Assembly (NCBI RefSeq): GCF_938015485.1 | Contig: NZ_CALLVU010000017.1 | Location: 1 to 15,038 of the forward strand | Reading direction: 5' to 3' | DNA from: an uncultured Lachnoanaerobaculum sp. | Lineage (GTDB): Bacteria > Bacillota > Clostridia > Lachnospirales > Lachnospiraceae | Length of the DNA: 15,038 nucleotides | Shown here: piece by piece, positions 1-7,759 of the stretch | Numbering within the stretch: position 1 is the first letter of the stretch | Layout: each line of letters opens with the position of its first letter | Position numbers and translations under genes: made by a program | The notes under the pieces: model-generated | Told to the model about the DNA's origin: nothing | The model's input: only the letters and a program-made list of their open reading frames with translations | Databases searched by the model: none

Positions 1-376
<376 letters not shown>

Positions 377-697
377 AAGTTTAATCTAGCCTGTCGCTAG
401 CTTGCATCTGTTTTCACAGATCTACTGTTTTTTAAAGGTTTTAAATTCTGTTCGAATCTAAACGTTGTTTGCTGAAACTTCATTACATAATCATATGTAG
501 CACCATCGTCTCACTGCGCTCGACGAGGTGCACTATTTTTCTAAACTCGAACTTCGCTTCGTTCGTTCTCGCTAAGAAAAATATGTGAATTTTCAGGGTT
601 GTGTGTACTGTTTAATCTTAAATTATCATGGTTCATTGTTGCAAAACGTAAAACTTATTTATTTAGTCATTTAAGTTTTACTTTTGATAAGCAACTC
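377..697 (-). other. rRNA operon leader (pre-16S 5' external spacer)
   Basis: About 320 nt separate the downstream promoter from mature 16S, with no credible protein gene. The transcript would form several hairpins. A short stem at 386-400 has arms CTAGC/GCTAG. A 6-bp stem at 406-421 carries a GAAA tetraloop (ATCTGT-GAAA-ACAGAT). A longer stem at 500-531 (GCACC-TCGTC with GACGA-T-GGTGC, one bulge) encloses an 11-nt loop, and an imperfect stem lies at 541-576. The hairpins next to the mature end probably belong to the processing stalk cut by RNase III; this is inference. I see no clear boxA. Confidence 0.65.
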
Positions 698-701
698 TTA
701 T

Positions 702-730
702 ATACTACCAAACTTTTAAAACTTTGTCAA
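702..730 (-). promoter_or_regulatory. rRNA promoter P2 (proximal to 16S)
   Basis: On the minus strand a perfect -35 TTGACA (725-730) is followed by a 17-bp spacer and -10 TAGTAT (702-707). The expected transcription start is near 695. A/T tracts upstream (about 731-780) could act as an UP element. It points at the 16S gene. Confidence 0.8.
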
Positions 731-782
731 CAACTTTTTAATTATCTATTTCAAAAGTTTTGTTTTTGTTTTAAAAATTTGT

Positions 783-797
783 CTGTCTCAGAGACAG
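783..797. repeat. Inverted repeat just downstream of rRNA P1
   Basis: CTGTCTC-A-GAGACAG is a perfect 7-bp inverted repeat around one central base, starting at about +1 of the P1 transcript. It could be a short 5' hairpin of the pre-rRNA or a protein-binding site; the sequence does not say which. Confidence 0.6.
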
Positions 798-804
798 TGG
801 GTAT

Positions 805-833
805 AATATACACTTTATCTCACACTATGTCAA
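805..833 (-). promoter_or_regulatory. rRNA promoter P1 (distal to 16S)
   Basis: On the minus strand a perfect -35 TTGACA (828-833), a 17-bp spacer and -10 TATATT (805-810). The predicted start is around 798. It lies about 100 bp upstream of the second promoter, the usual tandem arrangement for rRNA operons. A perfect inverted repeat (783-797) sits in the initially transcribed sequence. Confidence 0.8.
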
Positions 834-902
834 CACCTTTTTTAATATTTTTTCAAACAGCTTCCAAACTGTATTTTTTCCTGAAATACTCCCTATTTAT
901 AC

Positions 903-931
903 TGGAGGCTTTCATCCTTTCATGTTATAAT
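903..931 (+). promoter_or_regulatory. Extended -10 promoter for the holA operon
   Basis: An extended -10 TGTTATAAT (TATAAT at 926-931) has only a weak -35 (TGGAGG, 903-908) 17 bp upstream. The predicted start falls at about 937-939, essentially on the holA ATG at 939. The mRNA would therefore be leaderless or nearly so, which fits the absence of a ribosome binding site in front of that ATG. Confidence 0.55.
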
Positions 932-938
932 CTTGCAC

Positions 939-1907
939 ATGAAAGTATTAAATAATGATTTGAAAACTTCCACATTCAAAGGCATTTATGTACTATCAGG
1001 TGATGATGAATTTTTAAAGAACAGCTACAAAAAAAGACTTAAAGCAGCTATCGTAGGTGAAGACCAAATGAACTTTGCTTATTTTGAAGGAAAAGGAACA
1101 GATGCAGATGCCGTTATCGAATTTGCAAATACACTTCCTTTTTTTTCACAATACAGATGCATTCTCATAGAAGGAAGTCAGTGGTTCAAATCCGGCAACG
1201 ATAAGTTTTTAAACTATATATCAGATAAGCCCGATAGCACAAAAATCATTTTTGTGGAGAATGACTTAGATAAACGTTCCAAGCTGTACAAAAAAATAAA
1301 AGAGCTTGGATACATTTCAGAACTGAACCACCCTACCAATGATGAACTGATAAACTGGGCAGGAAATATCATAAATAAATCCGGCAAAAAAATCACAGTT
1401 TCAAATATGAACCTGTTCATTGCCAGAGTGGGAAATGATATGGAAAGACTGAAAAGCGAGTTGGAAAAGCTTCTATCCTTTACTCTTGACAAAGATATTA
1501 TAGAAGAGGAAGATATAAGGGCTATAACAAGCATAAGTCTGACAAACAGAATCTTTGAATTGGTAAAATCCATTACCAATAATAAGATACAGGACGCATT
1601 GGATATATATGAAGATTTGGTAGCTTTAAAAGAACCCCCGCTGAAAATAATGATTCTCATCACAAGACAGTTTAACCAACTTTTGCAAATCAAGGAATTG
1701 ATAGCAGCCGGTTTTAATGAAAAGGATATAATCTCAAATATGAAATTAAATCCTTATGTTGTCAAGAATCTGATGCGCAGGGCAAGAGGTTTTGATATGG
1801 CTATGCTTTTGTCCTATGTGAAAAATGCAATAGAGTTGGAAGAAGCTATAAAACAAGGTAATATTAATGATAAGCTGGCACTTGAGATGCTGATGCTTAC
1901 ACGATAA
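939..1907 (+). CDS. holA: DNA polymerase III subunit delta
   Basis: Delta is the clamp-loader subunit that opens the beta sliding clamp during chromosome replication. The 322-residue protein starts with the family pattern, a short helix and then GIYVLSGDDEFLK near residue 16-28, matching the usual VYLLYGEEEYL start of the N-terminal domain. A helical middle follows, then the collar-like C-terminal domain (NRIFELVKSI, about residue 204, and later RRARGF). Length is close to the usual 330-340. I chose ATG 939 over TTG 933 because the family begins MK-x-L with acidic residues following. No ribosome binding site is visible, and an extended -10 box lies only 7 nt upstream. This is the first gene of the plus-strand operon; a small hairpin (1906-1921) follows its stop. 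Identity is from overall resemblance, since the family has few invariant residues. Confidence 0.92.
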   Translation: MKVLNNDLKTSTFKGIYVLSGDDEFLKNSYKKRLKAAIVGEDQMNFAYFEGKGTDADAVIEFANTLPFFSQYRCILIEGSQWFKSGNDKFLNYISDKPDSTKIIFVENDLDKRSKLYKKIKELGYISELNHPTNDELINWAGNIINKSGKKITVSNMNLFIARVGNDMERLKSELEKLLSFTLDKDIIEEEDIRAITSISLTNRIFELVKSITNNKIQDALDIYEDLVALKEPPLKIMILITRQFNQLLQIKELIAAGFNEKDIISNMKLNPYVVKNLMRRARGFDMAMLLSYVKNAIELEEAIKQGNINDKLALEMLMLTR

Positions 1908-1923
1908 ACACTCATGTGTTTTC

Positions 1924-1934
1924 AAAAGGAGAGG
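1924..1934 (+). promoter_or_regulatory. Ribosome binding site of xpt
   Basis: AAAAGGAGAGG lies 7 nt before the xpt ATG at 1942. The site is directly downstream of a 6-bp hairpin (AAACAC/GTGTTT, 1906-1921). The hairpin has no T tract, so it looks like a minor mRNA structure rather than a terminator. The 34-nt gap is too short for a purine riboswitch. Confidence 0.7.
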
Positions 1935-1941
1935 ATTTTTC

Positions 1942-2529
1942 ATGAAACTGTTAGAAGAGCGTATCAAAAAAGATGGTGTTATTAAAGAAGGTAATGTTGT
2001 GAAAGTAGATTCCTTTTTAAACCATCAGATGGATGTACAACTCTTTTTAGAGATGGCAAAGGAATTCAAGTCAAAGTTTGCTTCACACAATATAAACAAG
2101 ATTTTGACAATAGAGTCCTCAGGTATAGGTATTGCAGCCATAGCCGCATTAGAATTCGGTGTACCGGTAGTATTTGCCAAAAAGTCAAAGTCCATAAATA
2201 TTGACGGAGATATGTATACGGCAGAAGTAGAAAGCTTCACACATAAATGCAAGAATCAGGTTATCGTTTCAAAGAAGTTTTTAGGTCCGGATGACAAAGT
2301 ACTTATCATTGACGATTTCCTTGCAAACGGCTGTGCACTTCAGGGACTTATCTCAATTGTCAATGAATCAGGTGCAAGTGTGGAAGGCATCGGTATTGCT
2401 ATCGAAAAAGGCTTCCAAAGTGGCGGTCGCGCCATCAGAAACTTAGGTTTCCACTTGGAATCACTTGCAATAATAGATTCAATGGATGCCGCTACACAAA
2501 ATATAGAGTTCAGAGCGCAGGAATCCTAA
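1942..2529 (+). CDS. xpt: Xanthine phosphoribosyltransferase
   Basis: Converts xanthine and PRPP to XMP in cytoplasmic purine salvage. The 195-residue length equals that of B. subtilis Xpt (194). The N-terminus MKLLEERIKKDG, the ESSGIG segment (about 58-63) and the type I phosphoribosyltransferase PRPP loop VLIIDDFLANG (120-130, with paired Asp 124-125) are diagnostic. In Bacillus this gene sits behind a guanine riboswitch with the permease pbuX. Here it lies 34 nt behind holA with no room for a riboswitch and no pbuX, so purine control through that route is probably absent. The start is set by the strong AAAAGGAGAGG site. The next gene begins one base after its stop. Confidence 0.96.
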   Translation: MKLLEERIKKDGVIKEGNVVKVDSFLNHQMDVQLFLEMAKEFKSKFASHNINKILTIESSGIGIAAIAALEFGVPVVFAKKSKSINIDGDMYTAEVESFTHKCKNQVIVSKKFLGPDDKVLIIDDFLANGCALQGLISIVNESGASVEGIGIAIEKGFQSGGRAIRNLGFHLESLAIIDSMDAATQNIEFRAQES

Positions 2530-2530
2530 T

Positions 2531-3085
2531 ATGAAATATTTTTTTGCATCCGATATTCACGGCTCATCATTCTACACAAAGAAAATTATTGAGAAATATA
2601 AAGAAAGCAACGCTTCAAAACTGATCCTGCTTGGAGACTTATTGTACCACGGCCCGAGAAATGACTTGCCTAAAGATTACTGTCCTAAGGAAGTCTTTGC
2701 AATGCTGAATGAATATAAGGATAATATCATCGCAGTCAGAGGAAACTGTGATTCGGAAGTTGACCAGATGGTCTTGGATTTTCCAATGCAATCCGACTAC
2801 TGTATAGGTGTATTTAATGATATCTATTTCTTCATAACACACGGACATATATACGGCGAGGATCATCTGCCACAGCTTGCCAAAGGAAGCGCATTCATAT
2901 ACGGACATGTGCATCTTCCGATAGCGAAAAAATCCGGAGATATTTATATATTAAATCCCGGATCCGCGTCACTGCCTAAGGAACAAAATCCCAACTCCTA
3001 TGCAATACTTGATGATGATATTTTTACCATATATGACTTTGACGGCAATGTATTAAAGGAGATAAAGCTTGAGAAAAATATTTGA
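2531..3085 (+). CDS. yfcE: YfcE-type metallophosphodiesterase
   Basis: A calcineurin-like phosphodiesterase of 184 residues, the same size as E. coli YfcE. All metal-binding blocks are visible: D8-x-H10, GD (D36), GNCD (71-74, N72), THGH (H104, H106) and GHVH (125-128). The HGPRNDLP segment (about 40-47) is specific to the YfcE subgroup, and NPGSAS follows the last histidine block. YfcE hydrolyses phosphodiester model substrates with Mn2+; its physiological substrate is unknown. ATG 2531 follows the xpt stop by one base, with GCAGGA (2517-2522) as a modest ribosome binding site inside xpt. Its 3' end overlaps the next gene by 17 nt, suggesting translational coupling. A second, distinct phosphoesterase ends the same operon. 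Confidence 0.92.
   Translation: MKYFFASDIHGSSFYTKKIIEKYKESNASKLILLGDLLYHGPRNDLPKDYCPKEVFAMLNEYKDNIIAVRGNCDSEVDQMVLDFPMQSDYCIGVFNDIYFFITHGHIYGEDHLPQLAKGSAFIYGHVHLPIAKKSGDIYILNPGSASLPKEQNPNSYAILDDDIFTIYDFDGNVLKEIKLEKNI
3055..3061 (+). promoter_or_regulatory. Ribosome binding site fixing a TTG start
   Basis: AAAGGAG is 7 nt before TTG 3069 and lies inside the 3' end of the preceding phosphodiesterase gene. It decides the rare start codon of the methyltransferase. Confidence 0.75.
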
Positions 3086-4220
3086 GTTGTACGCGCCCTG
3101 CCACTTCGGACTTGAAGCCGTACTGAAAAAGGAAATCATAGATATAGGCTATGACATCACAAAGGTCGAGGACGGAAGGGTGTACTTTGAAGGAGATGAC
3201 GAAGCTGTTGCAAGAGCCAACATGTGGCTTAGAACTACCGAAAGAGTAATGATAAATGTTGCACAGTTTAGGGCGACCTCTTTTAGCGAACTGTTCGACT
3301 CGGTCGCAGATATCCCTTGGGAAGAATATATTCCTGTCGACGGAAAATTTTGGGTCAGCAAAGCCACCTCAGTCAAAAGCAAACTCTTCTCACCTTCGGA
3401 TATTCAGTCCATCGTAAAGAAAGCTATGGTCGAAAGACTGAAACGTATCTACAAAAAGGATTGGTTTGAAGAAACCGGTGCCGAATATCCGCTCCGTGTT
3501 TCTATAAACAAAGATATTGTTACTGTCGGACTTGATACCACAGGAGTGTCACTTCACAAAAGAGGCTACAGAACCATGACAGCAAAAGCGCCTATCACAG
3601 AGACTCTTGCCGCCGCACTCATTATGCTGACACCGTGGAAAAAAGACAGAATACTGGTAGACCCTTTCTGCGGAAGCGGTACATTTGTTATAGAGGCTGC
3701 CATGATGGCTGCAAATATCGCCCCGGGACTGAAAAGAGGATTCTTAAGTTGTAAGTGGTCAAATCTTATTTCAAAGGAAGTTTGGGATAATACTTATGAG
3801 GAAGCCCGTGAAATGGTGGATATCGACACAAATGTTGATATTCAAGGCTATGATATTGATAAAAGCATTGTAGAGGCGGCAAGAAGCAATGCCACAAAAG
3901 CCGGAGTTATAGATATGATTCACCTTCAGTGCAGAGACGTTGCAAGTCTCTCACACCCGAAAAGATACGGTTTTATCATTACAAATCCGCCTTACGGTGA
4001 AAGACTTGAAGAAAAGGAAAATCTACCGGCTATATACAAGGCGCTTGGAGAGAGGTATGCAAACCTTGACTCATGGTCACTTTACCTTATAACCTCATAT
4101 GACGATGCTTGTAAATATATAGGCAGAGAACCTGATAAAAATCGCAAGATTTACAACGGTATGTTGCAGACCAGATTTTATCAATATATGGGACCAAGAC
4201 CGCCTAAGAAGACTAAATAA
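3069..4220 (+). CDS. THUMP-domain class I rRNA guanine-N2-methyltransferase (RlmL/YpsC family)
   Basis: A SAM-dependent methyltransferase of 383 residues, the length of B. subtilis YpsC and of the N-terminal part of E. coli RlmL. The first 60 or so residues are the ferredoxin-like entry, a THUMP RNA-binding domain spans about 60-160, and a Rossmann methyltransferase domain follows. In that domain, motif I is DPFCGSGT (198-205), the acidic loop is YDID (261-264) and the catalytic motif IV is NPPYGERL (306-313). NPPY-type enzymes methylate exocyclic amines, so 23S rRNA m2G formation is likely; the exact target base is inferred from family. The start is TTG at 3069: AAAGGAG (3055-3061) lies 7 nt upstream and the reading frame has no better start. 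It overlaps the previous gene by 17 nt. Confidence 0.92.
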   Translation: MRKIFELYAPCHFGLEAVLKKEIIDIGYDITKVEDGRVYFEGDDEAVARANMWLRTTERVMINVAQFRATSFSELFDSVADIPWEEYIPVDGKFWVSKATSVKSKLFSPSDIQSIVKKAMVERLKRIYKKDWFEETGAEYPLRVSINKDIVTVGLDTTGVSLHKRGYRTMTAKAPITETLAAALIMLTPWKKDRILVDPFCGSGTFVIEAAMMAANIAPGLKRGFLSCKWSNLISKEVWDNTYEEAREMVDIDTNVDIQGYDIDKSIVEAARSNATKAGVIDMIHLQCRDVASLSHPKRYGFIITNPPYGERLEEKENLPAIYKALGERYANLDSWSLYLITSYDDACKYIGREPDKNRKIYNGMLQTRFYQYMGPRPPKKTK

Positions 4221-4228
4221 AGGTTTTA

Positions 4229-4837
4229 ATGCATATGAAAAAGATTATTTTTGCAACCGGAAATCAGCATAAACTTGAAGAAATCAGAGCTATTTTACCC
4301 GGCTTTGATATAATTTCAGCCAAAGAAGCCGGAGTATCACTTGATATTGAAGAGACCGGAACAACATTTAAGGAAAATGCTCATATAAAAGCAAAAGCCA
4401 TTTGGGACATTACAGGCGGTATCGTAATGTCTGACGACTCCGGACTTGAAGTGGATTATATCGGCGGCGAGCCCGGAGTATACTCATCCAGATATATGGG
4501 TGAGGACACCTCCTACACTATAAAAAATCAAAATATAATAGACAGATTAAAAAATGCCTCGAGAAATGAAAGAAGTGCAAGATTTAAAGCCTGTATTTGT
4601 GCTATACTGGAAGACGGTACCACATTATTTTGCGAAGGCAGTATGGAAGGTCTGATTGCCACACAAATTTCCGGTTCAAACGGATTCGGCTATGATCCTA
4701 TACTTTACCTACCTGAATATCAAAAAACAAGTGCCGAGATAAGCCCTGAGGAAAAGAACAAGATAAGCCACAGAGGTAAGGCACTTACAGCAATGAAACA
4801 AAAGCTGGGGGAAATTTATGAAAATATTGATTGTTAG
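4229..4837 (+). CDS. rdgB: XTP/dITP diphosphatase (non-canonical purine NTP pyrophosphatase)
   Basis: Removes deaminated purine nucleotides (dITP, XTP, ITP) from the pool by hydrolysing them to monophosphate and pyrophosphate. The 202-residue protein carries every signature of the RdgB/HAM1 family: the TGNQHK phosphate-binding start (10-15), the metal-binding SDDSGLEV (68-75), GEPGVYSSRY, GFGYDP (152-157) and the terminal SHRGKAL (180-186). Two starts are possible, ATG 4229 and ATG 4235. AAAGG (4219-4223) gives 5 nt spacing to the first and 11 to the second, so I keep 4229 with mild preference. It follows the methyltransferase by 8 nt. Its last 20 nt overlap the next gene, the rdgB-ysnB pairing known as ysnA-ysnB in B. 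subtilis. Confidence 0.96.
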   Translation: MHMKKIIFATGNQHKLEEIRAILPGFDIISAKEAGVSLDIEETGTTFKENAHIKAKAIWDITGGIVMSDDSGLEVDYIGGEPGVYSSRYMGEDTSYTIKNQNIIDRLKNASRNERSARFKACICAILEDGTTLFCEGSMEGLIATQISGSNGFGYDPILYLPEYQKTSAEISPEEKNKISHRGKALTAMKQKLGEIYENIDC

Positions 4838-5312
4838 TGACACACACAGAGTTGACGACATTTTAAAAAAAGTAATATCAATAGAAAAACCTTTTGACAT
4901 GTTCATCCATCTCGGCGACGGCGAAGGGAGTGAAACCAAGATAAGCCTTATGCTTGACCCGACATGTGCATGTCTTATGGTACAGGGAAACAATGATTTC
5001 TTTTCACAGCTTCCTTTTGAAAAAGAAATCAATATAAAAAATCACAAGGCACTCCTTGTACACGGACACCAGTACGGTGTAGGTATGGACATCTCAATAC
5101 TCAAAGACGAGGCTCTCGCCAGAGGTTGTGACTTTGCAATGTACGGACACACACATAGACCTTACCTAAAGACTATAGACGGAGTGACCATACTAAACCC
5201 GGGTTCACTCGGCTATCCGAGGCAGGCAGGCCATATACCTACATATATGGTGATGAATGTGGACGATGACGGCAACTTTAAAATAGAGACCAAAGAAATA
5301 ATGGGAGCATAA
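4818..5312 (+). CDS. YsnB-like metallophosphoesterase (MJ0936 type)
   Basis: A compact calcineurin-like phosphoesterase of 164 residues. Metal ligands appear in the expected order: SDTH (D8, H10), HLGD (D34), GNND (N58), VHGH (H82, H84) and GHTH (110-113), followed by NPGSLGYPR. It belongs to the small MJ0936/YsnB group rather than YfcE, and lacks the HGPRN block of the operon's other phosphoesterase. Its cellular substrate is unknown. ATG 4818 has a GGGGGA site (4807-4812) upstream and lies within the 3' end of rdgB, so the two are probably co-translated and may cooperate in nucleotide clean-up; this role is inferred from conserved adjacency only. It is the last gene before a terminator. Confidence 0.9.
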   Translation: MKILIVSDTHRVDDILKKVISIEKPFDMFIHLGDGEGSETKISLMLDPTCACLMVQGNNDFFSQLPFEKEINIKNHKALLVHGHQYGVGMDISILKDEALARGCDFAMYGHTHRPYLKTIDGVTILNPGSLGYPRQAGHIPTYMVMNVDDDGNFKIETKEIMGA

Positions 5313-5348
5313 GAAAAAGGGCTACACGCTTTGTGTAAGCCCCCTTTT
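5313..5348. terminator. Bidirectional intrinsic terminator
   Basis: A GC-rich stem (GGGCT-ACAC at 5319-5327 with GTGT-A-AGCCC at 5333-5342, one bulged A, loop GCTTT) is flanked by AAAAA on the left and TTTT on the right. Plus-strand transcripts of the holA operon get a short T tract, and minus-strand transcripts of the cell-wall protein gene read into TTTTTCTT. The stem sits between the converging stop codons, so it likely serves both. Confidence 0.88.
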
Positions 5349-5387
5349 ATGTTAAGATTTCAAAAATGATTCACTTTATAAACTTCT

Positions 5388-7031
5388 CTATTCAAGTGTA
5401 ACAGTTGTAACAATCTTGTTGTTTACTCTGATCTTATAATTCTCACCGTCTCTCTTTGTTCCGCTCTTTAGAACAACTCCTGCATTACTGAGCAACTTCA
5501 CCTGATAGTTTGAATTCGGTGTTGTGATATGCCATGTAGTCTTCTTCTCAGTCTCTTCTACAGAAGATACATATCCCGGCATATTAAGCAGTTCTCCAAC
5601 TGTTCCCTTAAATACAAGCTGATTGTCGTTACTCTTGTCAACTACAACCACTTCATACTTGTCATACTGATCGGCCTTTATATTAAGACCTCCGATATAG
5701 AGTTTATCATCTCTTATTCCGTTAAATCCGGCACCTCTATTGGATCCGGCTTCTCTGAAATAGAATGTTCTGTTCTCGTCATCAAGCTTTATGCTCTGCT
5801 TGCCGTACTTTTGAGAACCGTCCTTGCCGTCTCCGAAGTACATCATACGATACTTGCCTGACAAGAATTCACTGTAATGGATCTTACCGATAGACTCTTC
5901 GATATTCTCCTGAGTCTCATACGGAATCTTCTTACCGTCTCTACCAAGCTTATCTACAAACTCTGTAGTAGAATACTTTCCGCTTGGCAATTGTTTCATC
6001 TCAAACAATGCAAGACCTGATATCATTCCGCCCTTATCGTCAAAAGCATACTTCTTTCCGTTGATAGTCTTTATCTCATTTGCAATCAAATGGCCTTTGC
6101 CGTCTGCATAATACCATGCACTGCCGTCCTCTTCCCATTTACCCTTGTTAAGGAAGTAGCCCGGAATAACCTTAAACCATCCCTTGGTAGACTTTGCGCC
6201 GTCCTCAGGTGTAGAGAAATACATAAAGCTCTCACTGTATTCCGCTCTCTGTGATTTCGGAACCGCTGTAGAAGGAGTAGCCTCTGTATACCAGCTTGCA
6301 ATCATTCTACCGTCTTCGTCAAATCCATACTTCTTTCCGTTGATGGTCTTTCCGAGACTCTTTACCTCTTTCTTACCTGAGGCATTGAAATAGAACCATC
6401 TTACCTGATCCGTATCCCAGTAATCAATGTTCGGTTGCTCTTCCATGGTTCTTGCATTGTCGTCATGAACCATAATCTCTCTCCAACCTGTAGTCATTGC
6501 ACCGTCATTTGCATCACCGAAGTAATACTTTGCATTCCTCCATGCATCCTGATCTGTAAGTCTCTCACCCTGTGATACCCATCCGAAAAGCATCTTTCCG
6601 TCAACATCAAAAGCATATTTCTTTCCGTTGATAGTCTTTAGAGAAACATCACTTGAAGATGATTCGTTTCTCTTATATGCTTTTCCGTTGTCACCGAAAT
6701 AGTACCACCACTGATCAGGCTCATCTTTGTCGTAGTCATTTGTATTCGGTATGGCAACCCACTGATTTCTTACCATCACACCGTTTACATCCACATAGTA
6801 TGTAGAGTTTCCGTCATCGATAAGAGAATCTTTTGCCATATCTCCTAAATCATCCAAATAATACCAATAGTCCCCTGATTTTTGCCACTTCTGTGATACT
6901 TTCTCCTCGTTTTTGTCATAGTATACCCAAGTACCGTTCTCCTGTTGCCAACCTGTTGCGGCAAAAGATGTCATCGCACCTGCAACACTCATAACACCTA
7001 CGAGTAATGCCAGCTTTGTCTGCTTCTTCAT
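5388..7031 (-). CDS. Secreted cell-wall-binding repeat protein
   Basis: A 547-residue exported protein with no recognisable enzyme domain. A signal peptide spans 1-25 (KK start, LALLVGVMSVAGAM core, cleavage likely after SFA or AAT). The region 27-345 is built of choline/glucan-binding-type repeats, the aromatic-glycine units GTWVYYDKN, DYWYYLDDLG, QWWYYFGDNGKAY and AWYYADGKG. Three copies of KTINGKKY(A/G)FD lie at 132, 228 and 321. These repeats generally anchor proteins to the envelope of Clostridia, so it probably sits on the cell surface. The C-terminal 200 residues (about 345-547) lack the repeats and look beta-rich (KYEVVVVD, YQVKLLSNAGVVL, KIRVNNKIVTTVTL); I do not recognise this domain, and it may carry the function. 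ATG 7031 has GGGAG 7 nt upstream. The gene is monocistronic, between a candidate promoter (7102-7130) and the shared terminator. Confidence 0.88.
   Translation of the reverse strand: MKKQTKLALLVGVMSVAGAMTSFAATGWQQENGTWVYYDKNEEKVSQKWQKSGDYWYYLDDLGDMAKDSLIDDGNSTYYVDVNGVMVRNQWVAIPNTNDYDKDEPDQWWYYFGDNGKAYKRNESSSSDVSLKTINGKKYAFDVDGKMLFGWVSQGERLTDQDAWRNAKYYFGDANDGAMTTGWREIMVHDDNARTMEEQPNIDYWDTDQVRWFYFNASGKKEVKSLGKTINGKKYGFDEDGRMIASWYTEATPSTAVPKSQRAEYSESFMYFSTPEDGAKSTKGWFKVIPGYFLNKGKWEEDGSAWYYADGKGHLIANEIKTINGKKYAFDDKGGMISGLALFEMKQLPSGKYSTTEFVDKLGRDGKKIPYETQENIEESIGKIHYSEFLSGKYRMMYFGDGKDGSQKYGKQSIKLDDENRTFYFREAGSNRGAGFNGIRDDKLYIGGLNIKADQYDKYEVVVVDKSNDNQLVFKGTVGELLNMPGYVSSVEETEKKTTWHITTPNSNYQVKLLSNAGVVLKSGTKRDGENYKIRVNNKIVTTVTLE
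6040..6072 (-). repeat. 33-bp coding repeat, copy 3 (KTINGKKYAFD)
   Basis: This is one of three near-identical DNA copies within the cell-wall-protein gene; the others are 6319-6351 and 6607-6639. They are spaced 279 and 288 bp, so 93 and 96 codons. Copies at 6040 and 6607 differ by about one base, and the middle copy has Gly for Ala and a few changes. The DNA-level identity suggests recent duplication or gene conversion of a roughly 95-codon module. Confidence 0.7.
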
Positions 7032-7101
7032 TATATTCTCCCTGCTAATCTATTTGATATAAGTCAGTATGCTAATATACATAACTGCTTTATCTGTACA
7101 T

Positions 7102-7130
7102 ATTTTATCAGAATAAAGCCAAAATATAAA
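7102..7130 (-). promoter_or_regulatory. Candidate promoter of the cell-wall-binding protein
   Basis: On the minus strand an extended -10 TGATAAAAT (TAAAAT at 7102-7107) has a -35 TTTATA (7125-7130, 4 of 6 consensus) 17 bp upstream. The predicted leader is about 65 nt. The region is very AT-rich, so chance matches are possible. Confidence 0.4.
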
Positions 7131-7304
7131 GTATTTATTTGTATTTTTTATATATATTCATAATCTTTATAAATTTTATACAAGCAAAATTACATAAAAT
7201 ATTTGTATTAAATCTTATCAGAGTCTAATTTTATAGTTTATTTGAAAATTCAATTCTAAAATATATGCAATATATCGAGATTGAATTGCGCAAAACGGAT
7301 TTTA
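7131..7304. other. AT-rich spacer with an inverted repeat
   Basis: There is no ORF or RNA signature. One inverted repeat, AATTCAAT (7247-7254) with ATTGAATT (7280-7287), encloses a 25-nt loop. It lies between the end of the candidate noncoding RNA and the promoter of the cell-wall protein. I see nothing else. Confidence 0.4.
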
Positions 7305-7320
7305 GTTAGCAAATGCTAAC
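7305..7320. repeat. Hairpin/inverted repeat GTTAGC-AAAT-GCTAAC
   Basis: A 6-bp perfect stem with a 4-nt loop lies downstream (minus sense) of the large candidate RNA. On the minus strand the flanking bases extend it to 7 bp (AGTTAGC/GCTAACT). No T tract follows, so it is not a classical terminator; it could be a 3' stabilising hairpin or an operator. Confidence 0.5.
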
Positions 7321-7744
7321 TCAACAGGTTAAACTCCTTTATACACATTAAGAAGAGAGCACCGACCTTTCACATCAATGCTCTCTTCAATATATTCCTG
7401 GCTCCAACGGATTAATCCTCTCTTTCTAAATAAACCGGGATTTCTATATCTGATGCCTTTTAAAAATTATTGACACTCTGTATAGTTATTGCTATTCAGT
7501 TTTTGATTTATCCTCCTATAAGCTTCCTTTCACTTCTAATACATGGTTGTTATCAATCTATCTACACGGTCTATCTCTCGTACGAATCCCACTTTCTCGT
7601 CATAAGACTTATACGAATACTATCCTAACCGATTCTTCAGATAGTAACTTTTAAAGTTTTCAATAATATATTATCTAATTAATCTTCTTATAGGTTCCGG
7701 ATTAGATCAAAGTCTAATCATTACTTATGTTTTCTTTGGACCGT

Positions 7745-7754
7745 ACCTCCTTTT
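7745..7754 (-). promoter_or_regulatory. Perfect Shine-Dalgarno-like sequence without an ORF
   Basis: AAAAGGAGGT on the minus strand is fully complementary to the 3' end of 16S rRNA, but no ATG, GTG or TTG follows at usable distance; the nearest ATG is 24 nt away and opens only four codons. It is therefore more likely part of an RNA structure or a decayed start. Confidence 0.45.
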
Positions 7755-7759
7755 ATATT

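Noticed and set aside
599..955. 118-codon plus-strand ORF between the rRNA gene and holA
   Set aside because: It covers both rRNA promoters on the other strand, has AT-driven composition (Phe, Leu, Lys, Ser), no ribosome binding site and no family resemblance.
1906..1921. Terminator between holA and xpt
   Set aside because: The stem is only 6 bp of mostly A-T pairs and has no T tract; the ribosome binding site of xpt follows directly.
7352..7388. T-box or other riboswitch read from this hairpin
   Set aside because: No T-box core sequence is present and no amino-acid or metabolite gene follows in the minus direction.
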